Source: Filosporella fistucella
Taxonomy: Eukaryota > Ascomycota > Leotiomycetes > Helotiales
Assembly: GCA_030077755.1 (NCBI GenBank)
Contig: JAQJZZ010000008.1
Location: forward strand, 682,001-746,000
Direction of reading: 5' to 3'
DNA length: 64,000 nucleotides
Made by a program: the position numbers and the translations under genes. The notes under the pieces were generated by a model. It saw only the letters and a list, made by a program, of their open reading frames with translations, ran no database searches and had not been told where the DNA came from. Positions 12,882 to 23,958 of the stretch are shown here, in pieces. Numbering within the stretch: the stretch's first letter is position 1; the number at the start of each line of letters is the position of its first letter.

Positions 12882-12905
12882 TATCACGATCCAGATCGAT
12901 ACCAT

Positions 12906-14648
12906 TGTCGTAATTATGCCAGCTCACGCTGCAAAACACTAGCTCGACTGGAAACTGCACATCGATTGTCGATCTTTACCAGAGTTGAAGCTTTCCAGGA
13001 GGACGATGATCAAAGGCTGACTGACTGCGCGTTTCTTCACCCCGAAACTGTCAATATCTGGTACATACCATGCGTTCTAGTAGTGATGGTAAGGGAATGT
13101 TGATTCGCCATCGGTGAGCCAAGACATTCTTCAATGGAGCAGGTTTTCCGTGCAATCGGCGAGTGGCGAGAACATTTGAACATGTTTATGAAGATAAGCC
13201 ACTTGACACTTCATAAGTGTTGTTTACTTCTTTCGATTTAAGTTCTGAGCTTCCAGCTTTACAGAAACAGACCACCAGTTGTTGACGACTTCGCCTGTAC
13301 CCGGCGGTTTGTCCCTTGCCTCCCGCCGGGAACATTGGAAGAGTGACCCATTGTACAAAATCCGCCTCTAGTGAAGAGCCGAGGCCAGGGAAAGGTTGGT
13401 TCAGCCTCCTTCGCCGCGATATTGAGCATTTCCCCGCCGTGGTTTCGTTTCGCTAGGTACAACTTCGCACAATGGAGTCGTCTCCAGGTTGTGCTATACA
13501 ATATGTTCGCCCCAGACTCAGCTTTTGCATGGAGCACGGTATTTTTCTTTCAACCACTTCAATGTGACAGTGATGAGAATTTCTGGAGTGTCCATGAATG
13601 CAAACAATGAATGGCCAGCAGTAGTTAAAGAGGAAAAATTGTGATCACGTGCTGGTTTGGGATCGAGAAATTGAGGGGGGGTTGAAAATCTTCGCCTCAA
13701 CGAAGAATACTGAATCACTTCCGCATTTCTTCGCTGTAAAATTTTCAGTTCGAAGCTATCTTTGAATTGACTGTCGATGTGGCATCACGTGGTATCGCGA
13801 TTTTGAACCTGGAGAAGTTGGAGGTTGGGATTTCCGCGACTGAAGCAAAAATAGAGCAGGGAAGTCCTGCTGCCTGTCTCTGCTCTGGGATTATATCTCA
13901 TCGTAATCTGGTGTCCGCTTCAAGCAGTTTATTGCTGCATGTTCTCGGGTCTGAATAGTCATCTGCATCAGTGACGAAATGACGAAATGGTGTCATAACG
14001 TGTAGTTGTCCAAACAGCACGGGAACATCGCCAGAATGGCGGCGAGAATCAAGCCATCTTGTTCTATAGCAGTTCAAGAAACCCATATGGAAAATCCTCG
14101 AAGATCATGAATTCCATCGCGCTGAAGGAAGTAACAAAAGTTAGGCTGGTGGTGGCGAATCGAATATCATCGTAGATAACTTTTCATCAGAGCCATCGCC
14201 CTGAAGAGAAGTATCATTCTCTCCATTGCGATATGAGAATTAATCAACACAAGAACTTCGTGGTAGAGGAGTAGGAATATATTGCATTTGAATATCAAGT
14301 TTATAGAAAATGAAGAGATTGTTGAGAAATTATTGTGTGCGCGAGCAGAAAAAAATACCTCGAGTCATAATCGTCTAATTTAGGCATAAGTTCCACTTCG
14401 CACCATTCCCTTTTAGTCCTCCCCTCCACCCTCTCCAACCTCAAATCTCGCATCTCACAATCACAACAACTCCAATCATCACATCTAAAATGATAATCCA
14501 ATTCTTTCTGCAAATTCAGCTTCAACATGACTCTTTCCACTCCCATAGAAGAAAGTCTTATGCCGCAGAGTTTGAGCATAAAGTGCGTGTTCAATTCCCT
14601 AATCAAATCCGATTGTGAAGCGAGGATGGAATATTGATATCGAGCTGC
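12906..14648. other. Divergent intergenic region between the giant surface gene and DUS4
   Basis: Both flanking genes point away from this region, so it should hold both promoters. Several 60-110-codon frames are scattered here on both strands. None shows a domain, signal peptide or consistent composition. A G-run (13674-13680) and AT-rich patches are present. No RNA gene or repeat was recognised. Confidence 0.5.
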
Positions 14649-15926
14649 ATGTTAACAAAACCTAGTCCACTATCCCTCTTCGAACTCGCGAAAGAGGAGG
14701 AAAGACCTTTGTATGCTGCTGCGCCTATGGTGAGGTATAGTAAGGTATGTCGCTTCCCATTAGTAAGTATTATGTTGAAAGTGAGGGACTGATGGTGGGT
14801 AGCTAGCGTTTAGAGAGACAGTTGCGGAGTATGGAGTTGATCTTACATGGACACCTATGGTAAGTGGAATTTTCTATGATGAAAATATGAGACAGTAGGG
14901 CGAAAGAAGAGAAGGGATTAGGAAAGGAAAAGCTGATGGGAAGTAGATTCTAGCAAAGGAGTTTAACAGAAGTGGCTTTGCACGTGATAGTGGTAAGCAC
15001 GTGAAGTCACTGTCCCTTATTCTTTCATTAGCAGCCCTATCCTACTCTGCAACTACTCTCCAAAGCTCTTCCAAATATTCTCTATCTATTCTTCGGATTT
15101 TCTATCATACAAGTCTAAAACCACATCTAACACCCACCCAGATTTCACCATCTCCCCCAACTCACCCCCAACAATCCTCCAATTCGGCGCCAACTCACCT
15201 CTCGAGCTCTCACGAGCAACAACCCTAATCGCCCCATACGTAAACGGGATAGATATAAACTGCGGCTGTCCCCAATCCTGGGCCTGTTCCCTCACTCTCG
15301 GGGCAGCTCTAATGCATAAACGCTCTCTCGTCGCCTCCCTCGTTTCCTCCGCCAAATCCTCTCTTTCCTCCCTCGGTCAAGAAAAGAATAAAACAGTATC
15401 AGTGAAAATAAGAATCCATAAAGATCTACGTGAAACGGTGGATTTTGTAAAGACAGTGCAGAATGCAGGTGTGGATTTTATTACGATACATGGGAGGATG
15501 AGGAGTACGCCTAGTAGCCAACCCGTCGATCTCGAGGCCGTGAAGTTGGTTGCGGAACATTGTGATGTTCCTGTGCTCTTAAATGGGGATGTGTCGTCTC
15601 TGGAAATGGCGAGGGAAATGGCTGAATATACGGGTGTAGAAGGAGTTATGTCCGCGAGGAATTTACTGAGTAATCCAGCGTTGTTTCAGGGGTTCAAAAC
15701 ATGTCCTTGGAAAGCGGTCGATTTCTTCATGAGGAAAGTGGTTAGGGAACCGTTACCGTTTAAGCTGGTGGTGCATCATTTGAGTGAGATGTTGGGGGAT
15801 GGGGGACAAGCTGCGCTGGTGAGTAAGGAGGATAGGAGAGGCTTGTTTGAGTGTGGGAGTATGATTGAAGTTTTTGATTGGTTGGACGGAATTCGAGAGA
15901 TTAACAGGGAAGAAGAGGGAAAATAG
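14649..15926 (+). CDS. DUS4: tRNA-dihydrouridine synthase, DUS4-like
   Basis: Four exons (14649-14744, 14803-14859, 14947-14992, 15142-15926) give about 327 aa. The introns (58, 87 and 149 nt) have GT donors (GTATGT, GTAAGT, GTAAGC) and AG acceptors, and they join the frame exactly. The protein reads APMVRYSK, LAFRETV, TWTPMILAKEFNRSGFARDSD, then QFGAN, NGIDINCGCPQSWA (catalytic Cys about C109), KIRIHKD and TIHGRM. This is the FMN-dependent Dus TIM-barrel core. The family reduces uridine to dihydrouridine in the D-loop (U20a/U20b for Dus4) using NAD(P)H. The size fits Dus4 rather than the longer Dus1 to Dus3. The second half is a single uninterrupted exon. No lesion was seen. Confidence 0.9.
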
Positions 15927-16287
15927 CTGTTTCATGATTTGAAAGTTGGCTAGCACTTGACTATGTGACTGAGTGTGCGGGTGTTACTTAAGTTAAGGAT
16001 TAGTGAGATGGACTTCGCCCATGAAAATAGAAGCTTGAATGAAGGCTATGAATGGGATCGGGGTTACGGGTTTTACCTGTCCAGTGTCCACCTAATGTTG
16101 CCTACCTCAATTATCTTCGGTAGGCAATGCTTAGCAACCCCACTAGGCCGCAGTGTTATTACAAGAAGAAAAGGGAGATATCAAACATTCTTCAAAAAAG
16201 CCGTACAGGATAACTAACCCTCCACTTAAATTAAAGCCTCTTACAAATCTTCTCTCCGAATTATCGAAATAAATGAACTTCACCCTA
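15927..16287. other. Convergent intergenic region
   Basis: This short region lies between the stops of DUS4 and the secreted minus-strand gene. I see nothing beyond short chance frames. Confidence 0.5.
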
Positions 16288-19200
16288 CTAATCAACCTTA
16301 AGGCTTCGGCAACCGAAAACCAAAAACGACTGTGCATCAAACGGCATCCTATACCACTTCGAGTCACAGAATTCCTTCCTCTCACCTGGCGTACAGCTAG
16401 TCCCTGGAAACACAGCCAGGCAACAGTAGTCTTCGACGCCGGCAAAACTTCTACTCCACTCAAATAGGGCATTGGTAGGTAATGTAGGTCCCTGTGTGCC
16501 GGCGATCTCTGAGACAAGTAGGCATTTAGAATTGAGTGTTAGCTTCCCGTCGACTGACACCAATTCTTTTCGAGGGAGTATGTAGCTGCCTGTGTTGATG
16601 AAGGGAGCATCGACAAAGTAAACGTTCCATTGGGAGATAGGGCCCGGGACTGGTGTAACCGTGGGAGGAAACGTATCCGACGACGGTGAGTTTGGAGGAA
16701 TGCATTCGCCGGCTACACACTTGTTTCCTGCAGGGCACTGGATGTATATGAGCCAGAGGAGTTTATACCTTGAGTAGTACGATTTCTTACCTTGTGTCCG
16801 CAATAGCCACAGTTCGCTACGTCACTCATGAGTGCTACCTTTAGTATCGAACTAATAAAGTGTATTAACACATTTACTCCGCTGATCTAATCTTTTAGAA
16901 TGTACTTACGGGGGATATTCCTTGAATGGGTTGGGACAGAACTCGTCCCAGATACTATCCGCTGCCTTCGGGTCAAGTTTACTAATCTTGATGATAGTCT
17001 CCATCGTCGTTGAGTCCACTTTATCTTGATTCGGGGTTTTTGGTTGCTGCATGAGCAGAGCATATTTAACAAGTGTCTCTCGCGTGCGTGTTATGCCTTG
17101 TTTGTTAAGACTAGTAAACCATTCACGATGTGCGGAAACGTAGCTTCCTAGAGGAGCCTGAGGATGGGGAATGGTGCAATTGGCATCCATCTCGCCGCTG
17201 ATGTGACGTTAATGAAATTAAACATGAAATAATTGGAACATTAAGTACCTACAACACTTGGTCTAGAGCTTGCAATGTATTCCTGAGCCGGCTTTGGGTC
17301 TGACTCATGGCCATGTATTTGCAAGTGGTGACGATGCGCCCGATTGAGCAAGCTCGTTGAGTAGCATCTTGATTATTCTCCAACGAATCCTTGTATAGCT
17401 CCTTTTCCGCGAACATCTTTTATAAACGCGTCAGCCTGGTTGTGATCTCATAGTTATGGATTGACAAGCGCGGTCTTACTCGATATTTAAGGCTATTGAG
17501 ATCAATGGGAAACAGAATCATCATATCCAAGTACGTCTTCAAGTTTCCGACAGCTGTTAGCATTTTGTCTGCGTACTTGTCCTTGACGCCTATTTGAAGA
17601 ACTTCGTCATCAATGTTTTTGTCGGCATCAGGGCAAATAAGGCCACGCTTCTCTGCCAGATCTTGCCAAAACTTAGCAAGCCAGCCAACTTCATACACAT
17701 GGTCCGCTGCTGAGCGTTAGGATATATGATCAGATACTGGTGTGTATAATCCTAAAGTGCACTTACCAGACCAATCTGTCTGTCCCGTGACAGCGTCAAT
17801 CTCAACGACGTTAGGTCTGGCCAAAGATGTCACTGTCCAGTTCTTCATCGGGCAAGAATCCTGGCACCGAGTGATTCCAGGATTAGCGATTGAGATCCTA
17901 CTATCACGACCCTCCAGAAACCTTCTCTTCCATCTCGTTGGTCCAGGATAATTCTTGGGCTTGTACTCTGTCACAAATTTGTTGCACTCAAAAGATTTGG
18001 AGCGATCCCGAGCTCGCGGTGATAGCAATGCTCGTTTCTCCAGTGATTCCGAGTCGTCATCAATCCCGCTGGCAACCTCTGAGTCGTACCATTCTTTGTC
18101 TTCTAGCTCCGGAGTGAATGGTAGACAGTTTTGTCCAGGTAGTGCTCGACACCAAGGATCAAACTTGTGTTTTGGCAGGTTTGGGACCTCTTTGTCAATA
18201 ATTATTATCTCTCCTTTCTGTAAATCGACATCTCGAGGAAATATGGATCGAGCTGCCAATTTCGTTCCAACCTCCTCTGCTTTCTCGATCACCTTGTCAA
18301 GGGTGGCCTTGTTTAGTGGGATAATATCTTTCACTTCCGGTTTCACAAGCTCAACCTTGTTTTTGGTGTTACCGAACAGCTGTGTGAGCCCGAAGGCGGA
18401 TCTTTCAACCACTGCCACGGCAGCTACCTTCAGCCCTAACTCTGTCTGTATCTTCACCCCATAAGGACTCGGATTTCCTGGACAAAACCCATTAGGATCT
18501 GGATATGTGTGTCAGCAGCGATCGAGAATCGGGGCAAGATGATAGCCTCATCCAAGATTTGTAGTCCTTGACCTTACCTTTTCCAGCTGTGATATTAACC
18601 ATGATATTCGGCAGACTGATTGGAAGCCCAGCACGGAGTCCACGCTGCTCTGACCGTTGTCAATTCAATGCTTGAAAGGGGGGATCACCACCCACTCAAA
18701 ATGACAAAATCAAAGGCTGGAACAATCTGAAAATAGAGTTGAACGATAGCAGAAATCTGTGCATCCAGCTCAAGAGGTTTCGTCTCGAAGGTTGGTACCC
18801 AACCACTGACCTGGAAAACATCGTCCGACCGCAAAGAAAGCCGCGCAACCGAGTTATCTGGTACGGTGGCGGTGAGCCCTGTTGTAAGCTTGGCTATACC
18901 CTCAATGGAGTCCAACTCAAAGCCAGTCACAAGCCTAACCTTGGGGCCTAGCTCCAGGATACCATCGATCTTCCACGACCACGCCAATGGAATATCTGGA
19001 AACGCAAATGTCCGTTTCAGATCCGGCAAGCCGTACATACCCAACTTATATTTCCCACCGAAAAGAAGTTCCAAGTTAAGAGCAACATGAACACCTTCGG
19101 GCACAAGACCAATGTCAAATTTGGAGACCCCCAGAACATAGTTCCCCTCAATGCGGCCGACAAACTTCAAGCGGCCAAACAGGCCACAATCATTGCATTT

Positions 19201-20038
19201 GACTCCAAACTGCACTGCCAACACATTGTTGACCGGGTCATTCTGCTTGAAGTCAAACAAGTCGGGTCCAAATGTTTTCGTCAGTGGAATTTCAAAGGCT
19301 TTGTCGTATCCATAATCCAGAACGGATGCTCGCTTTTGCACAGCAGGAGCATCGGCAGCGCCAAAATCGATTTTATAGTCGTAGATGACATCTGCCCATC
19401 TCTTTTTAGTGGCATCGAGGCGGATGTCTCGAGTAGCAGTCGTGAAAATCGCATGCGTGACTTGCCATGGGTCCCGGTCAAGACCAGAATTGCACAGATG
19501 TGGATCAGCAACAAGAATGAAAACCTTTTGTGCATCTTCATTCACCCAATCCCATGATGTCTTTGCCCTGGTGAAGCTCTCAACGCTGTCAAACTGGAGA
19601 AGTATATTATTGTCAGAGCATGTTGAGCGGACAATACTGTTTGAGAAGCGACCCATATCGATGATTCGCTGGCCTGGATACGGGACAATTATGACAGATG
19701 CGACAATAGCGTCAGTTCCTAGTGTTTCGGTCGTTAGCCAAATATGGCAAGAGTTGCAATAGAAGGTTTTAGCTCAAACCATTAGGAGAACCCCAAAGAA
19801 GCTGCTCATCACCCTGAAGCTCAAAGTCTGCTTGTGAATTTGTCTCGTTCTTGTGGCAGTCTTTTTCGTCCTTGTAATCAACATGCGAGTTACCATCACG
19901 ATGGAACCAGGAAGGCAGTTGATGCTCATGTCCATCCCACCAGCGACGTGGGAGAGGATGAAGTACTCTGGGATCAGTACCCGCTGCGCCATGGGCGAAG
20001 ATCAGAGTGCTGATCAAGAAGTAGATAGAGGACACCAT
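16288..20038 (-). CDS. Large secreted hypothetical protein (nine exons, about 1078 aa)
   Basis: The start is ATG 20036-20038, with a clear signal peptide (MVSSIYFLISTLIFAHGAAG). Predicted exons are 20038-19780, 19718-18696, 18649-18578, 18498-17767, 17706-17480, 17416-17258, 17190-16910, 16824-16791 and 16737-16288. All phases agree and the total is 1079 codons. The central exon has a beta-rich segment (about residues 200-400) of Phe/Gly/Asp/Leu-rich strands, such as FGPDLFDFKQND, FDIGLVPEGVHV and SIEGIAKLTTGLTA. The tiny exon 8 joins exon 9 to make a Cys-rich knot (NCGYCGHK then CPAGNKCVAGEC). From memory this resembles secreted fungal proteins annotated with DUF7029/DUF7223; that assignment is unverified. 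No catalytic motif was found. The last two acceptors are the least certain. Confidence 0.75.
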
Positions 20039-21285
20039 AGCTAGGTGAGTTCGCTGAAAAAAATTGATAGTATCGAAATGAAACAGCAGCTATTTTTCCT
20101 CAAAGGTAAGTTTCATTTCATGTATCAGTAAAACTCCGCAACGGGCTCAAGCCATCATGTCTGGCAGCGTGGACTTGTCAAAATGTCAAGCCTTCAATAT
20201 CTGAATGCTGCTATTCAAGACTGTGTAACAACTCGAATGTTATGTCGTATGAGCATCTCCAGGTGTCTCAAGCTTTGCTTGCAACTTATTGGGCATCTTT
20301 CATCAAGTGCACATTGAGGCGTACTTCTCCCATCAGTATGGGTAGTGGCTGAAAATGAGGCGTATGCGGCAGTTCAGGTAGCTTCAGCCTTCCCGCAATC
20401 TATGCTCATCATTACTTATTTATATATGCCAACCATCTGATACTTGCTTGTTCAAGACCTCACGGTGAACAATCTCCTGACCATCATCAGATGCAGTTCC
20501 GCTTTTGGAAGAGAATGAGAGCCGCCTACTGATAGATTGGAGCAAGCTACAGCAAGCCTTGCTTTTTCCATGTCCGCTGAACAGCTGATCAATCAGCCTC
20601 GCATATGCCGAAAGTTCTCAGCACAGATTTATCCAAAACTGGATTGTTTCTCTATAGGCTAGATACAAGCCGCCATTTGATCAAATTATATCACACGGGA
20701 AGGCAGGGGGTACACGCCCACGAAGAGAGGGGATCGAGCTTGTAGACCGCGGAAAGATCCTAGCTCTACAAGCCTGTAAAACGATTCTTCTACCTGTACA
20801 GTATTGATTCGTAAAGAAAAGGCACTCAATTTCGACAGTGACGATGGAACCAGAAGACTATGTCACCACTTAGATCACTCCAGCTCCCGCCCAACATACC
20901 AAGCCACGAAAGAGAACCCTCAAAAAAATTAAAAATTAAAAATTAAAAAATTAGGCAGCATATAACGTTGAAATGACTAGGACTTCCTAGATAGTAGACA
21001 AACTTTCGCTGAAGTAAGCCCGGAGGATTGTCGTCTGAGACTCGGAACCACTCAAGATGGTAAACATGATAGAGGTGACCTGAGGAGATAGAAACTGGTG
21101 TAAATACCAGATGTATTCTAATTTGAATTGGGTGGAGCTACTGTTTGCATACCTGAGGCAAAACCTTGCTGCATCTTCTGCGAAGAGCAAGGCTGAAGAA
21201 TGGCCTATAGTGTACAGATTCGGGATATCGATTTAGGACATATTTTCTCCATCTGTCTAAGATTGTGCTCCAAAATACTCCATCT
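20039..21285. other. Intergenic, upstream of the secreted protein gene
   Basis: No convincing coding segment is present. It holds a short AT-rich tandem (AAAAATT-like units, about 20921-20953). The left part is the presumptive promoter of the secreted-protein gene, and the right part is 3' flank of the aldo-keto reductase. Confidence 0.5.
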
Positions 21286-22351
21286 CTACTTCTTCGCCTC
21301 TTCAGGCCAGACATCATACCCAAATGTCTCCTTCATATTAACAAACCTCGTCCACCTGCCCTCGGCAACCTTATTCACTGCCTCGAAATCCTCTTCTGAC
21401 AATTGCACTAACTGTGCGTTCCCTTTAATCCTCGACTCGTTACTACTCTTCGGTAATACAGCATATCCCCTCTTGATACCCCATGCAATCAATACTTGCG
21501 CTAACGACCAGCCATTCTTCTCTGCCACGGCAATCAAGTTTTTGTTCGTGCTGACCTTCTCGCCAGTGCCAGGGACTTGGTCTTGGGAGCCTAGAGGAGA
21601 ATATGCGACTGGGAGGATGGAGTGTGAGAGACAGTATTTGATAAGTGGGTCTTGAGGAAGGAAAGGATGGATCTCGATTTGGTTTATTGAGGGCTTTATT
21701 TTAACGAAGGAGAGAACTTGGTCGATGTTCTTTTCTGTGAAATTTGAGAGGCCGATGGATTTTGTGAGACCAGCTGTGTATAGCTTTTCCATTGCGCGCC
21801 AGGTGGGCTCGGGGTTGGAGGTTAGGGATTGGTTGATGATGTACTGGGAGAGGTTAGTGGGGTTCTAGCGAAAATTGGAAACCCGCAGGAAATGAATCTG
21901 CAGATTTCCAGGAGAACAAATATGTGCCTACCTTTCCATCAGATCCAATCTTCACACTGTAATCTGGGTTCTTCTCTGCCGCTATCGGCCAATGCACCAA
22001 AAATGCATCAATATATGGCGTTTGTAGTCTCTCCAGCGAGCTCTTCAAACTCCATTCCACATCCTCTGGTTCGTGCAGATGATTCCATACTTTTGTTGTA
22101 ATAAAAATATCTTCTCTTTTTACTGAAGGATTCTGTGACAAAAATTCTTTGATTCCAGTTCCGACCTCGTCCTCGTTTTGGTAGAACCAGGCACAATCCA
22201 GATGGCGATATCCAGCATTCAGTGCGTGAATGACGGCTTTGTGAGTCTCGCCCTTGCTGCCTTCGTTTGCAAATGTGCCAAATCCCAGAGCTGGCATCTT
22301 GACGCCATTATTCAGCGTCAGGATTGGACCTGTAACTGCTGGAGCTGCCAT
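21286..22351 (-). CDS. Aldo-keto reductase family oxidoreductase
   Basis: Two exons (22351-21932 and 21864-21286) are separated by a 67-nt intron (GTAGGC ... GCTAG) with the phase kept, giving 332 aa. It starts MAAPAVTGP at ATG 22349-22351; an upstream open extension is low-complexity His/Thr/Ile and probably untranslated. AKR hallmarks are GFGT at about residues 23-26 and the catalytic tetrad D52, Y57 (in FYQNED), K87 (ITTKVW) and H120 (LVHWP). Further marks are GLSNFTEKNI and the later NQIEIHPFLPQ and AYSPLGS. AKRs reduce aldehydes or ketones with NADPH on a cytosolic TIM barrel; the substrate cannot be told from sequence. The C-terminal RFVNMKETFGYDVWPEE is typical of fungal glycerol dehydrogenase/aldehyde reductase-like members. 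Confidence 0.93.
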
Positions 22352-23958
22352 TGCGATTGTGATTGTGATTGTGTGTGGTAGAGATATGTGTATGCGGTGT
22401 AACGATAGGTTGTGTAGCGGAGAATCGTATGATAGATGTTCGTGGAGGGGTATATTGATAGTGGGGGTCTGCTTGGTCAATTGGCTGCATGTGAGTCTGG
22501 TATATCAATCATTTCTCTCCCAACATCTTGAGAAATCTGCACCGACTTTTCTTCGAAAATCGTTTGTTGCACGTCTGCCTTCCTCAACAAGTCGGCATAT
22601 GACGTTTTGAGCGGATAAGAGGTATCCATACTTTATTTCATACCGAGTAGAGAAAGGTGCCGTATATTCAGTGCAAAACACCGATGTCGAGTCAGGCTTG
22701 TGATTGATGTGTTGTACGGCTCTTACGGTTGGACCCTGAGTTGACGTTGTGCAGGTGGGAAGACGCTAGACCTCAGATCCTTCTAGCGTGGGAGTCAGTT
22801 CGGTAGAAGGCCACTGCCAAGATGTGAAACTATAGCCAATAAAAAGCATTACTTCTGATGACTAAGCTGCTCGCACAGTCTTGGGAAATTCCCGGCGGCT
22901 CTCTTCGCCTCATGTCTTGACTCTTGCACATTGACACAGCAAAATTTCAACTTTGCAGTGGCGAGCTTTGGAAGCTTTTCCAACTTCCTTCCAACTTGCC
23001 ATATTCACATTAGAGTTGACATTAACTGCTGCTTCGATTCTTGCTGCTGCAAGGCTCGTCATCGTCACACTCTATATCCCTCTCAATGTCCATATTGTCT
23101 CCATATGACGACGAATCGGCTCTTTCTCAGTTCCACCTCTTAGGGTCCCTCTTCCATCCCCTGTTTCGCAAATACAGTATCTCCAAAGCAGCAAAGCTTC
23201 CTTCATCTCTGCCTTACGCCAATCATACACGCCACTTCCGCGATCGACATCCGTTCTTTTTATGGACCTGCATAAAAAAGAGGAGCAGGCAACGTGAATT
23301 GTGGATCTTCTATCAAATCTGAATCCCGTCTTTTGGCATGTCGGCGAAATTGCGGCGACAACCAAAAAACTGCCCCGCGCTAAGTCCTGACTTGAACGTC
23401 ATACTGGACCCCTCTTCCATCCTTCTTTCTTTCTCAAACTCTTCGATACGAATGAATCGTGCTCTTCTATCCGTATACTCCACTCTATGACCTTATCGCC
23501 TTCAAGGGTTAAAAGGTTATTGTCATATTCCGACTCTACTACTACTCCCTTTAGGTCAAGCTCAGCCTCTACAACAAGGCTTGGATCCGCTTTTGATAGA
23601 GACTTCGCACACCGTCATCTCATACACTGGAGCCTTGCGTTTCAATACAAGCCTTGGAACAGATGGCAACATATTGGTGGAACGACAATGGCGATAACAG
23701 ACGGCCAAGCGAGCACCTCCAGGCAATGACTTCACATGCTCGGTGTTTGCGGGTGAAATATTTGCAGGAAAATATTACATTTCATTTCCTAGGAATTCTC
23801 TAGCTTCGTTTCATTTCTATCAGCTCTGAATATATACTTCGAGTGGAGTCCTTTAATAGATTTGTTTTGTTACACTTCAACCTTCATCTCTCTCTTCTTT
23901 TCTCTGCAACCAATATTCCAACACATATCCAAACTTCATACCCACACCCACCTTCAAT
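22352..23958. other. Divergent promoter region between AKR and HAD hydrolase genes
   Basis: Both flanking genes are transcribed outward. CT-rich and CA-rich sequence just before 23959 looks like a fungal 5' UTR. An 80-codon frame with ATG at 23487 and several others have no recognisable features; they could be uORFs or chance. Confidence 0.5.

Larger units (their letters stand above)
2459..12905 (-). pseudogene. Giant secreted Ser/Thr-rich mucin-like repeat protein, frame interrupted many times
   Basis: Consecutive overlapping minus-strand frames encode one low-complexity protein of about 3,480 codons, ending at TAA 2459-2461. A likely start is ATG 12903-12905, followed by a hydrophobic signal-like stretch (MVSIWIVIALTA) and a Cys-containing N-terminal segment (LTCFNPLQ, QFCLQFL, FARECVNN, STACTSL) resembling the opening of many fungal extracellular proteins. 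Next come TTTV/PVTIT-type threonine tracts, then Ser/Thr/Glu repeats and a Pro/Lys-rich C-terminus. The frame changes near 12755, 11900, 11085, 10305, 9380, 9260, 7760, 7570, 7155, 6340, 5890 and 4740. At most junctions both frames stay open and the repeat sequence continues directly, leaving little room for an intron. TAG at 12861-12863 interrupts the signal-like segment. A wall-anchored or secreted surface role is inferred from composition. Either a decaying gene or an assembly with indel errors would explain the pattern. Confidence 0.6.

Noticed and set aside
14301..14606. 101-codon minus-strand frame with Cys and Lys/Glu-rich sequence
   Set aside because: Lies in the DUS4 upstream region, has no domain or good start context and is within chance size.
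20921..20953. AAAAATT tandem as an origin or telomere-like element
   Set aside because: Only a few imperfect units; ordinary low-complexity AT-rich spacer.
23487..23729. 80-codon frame upstream of the HAD gene
   Set aside because: No domain or signal; more likely leader/uORF or chance.
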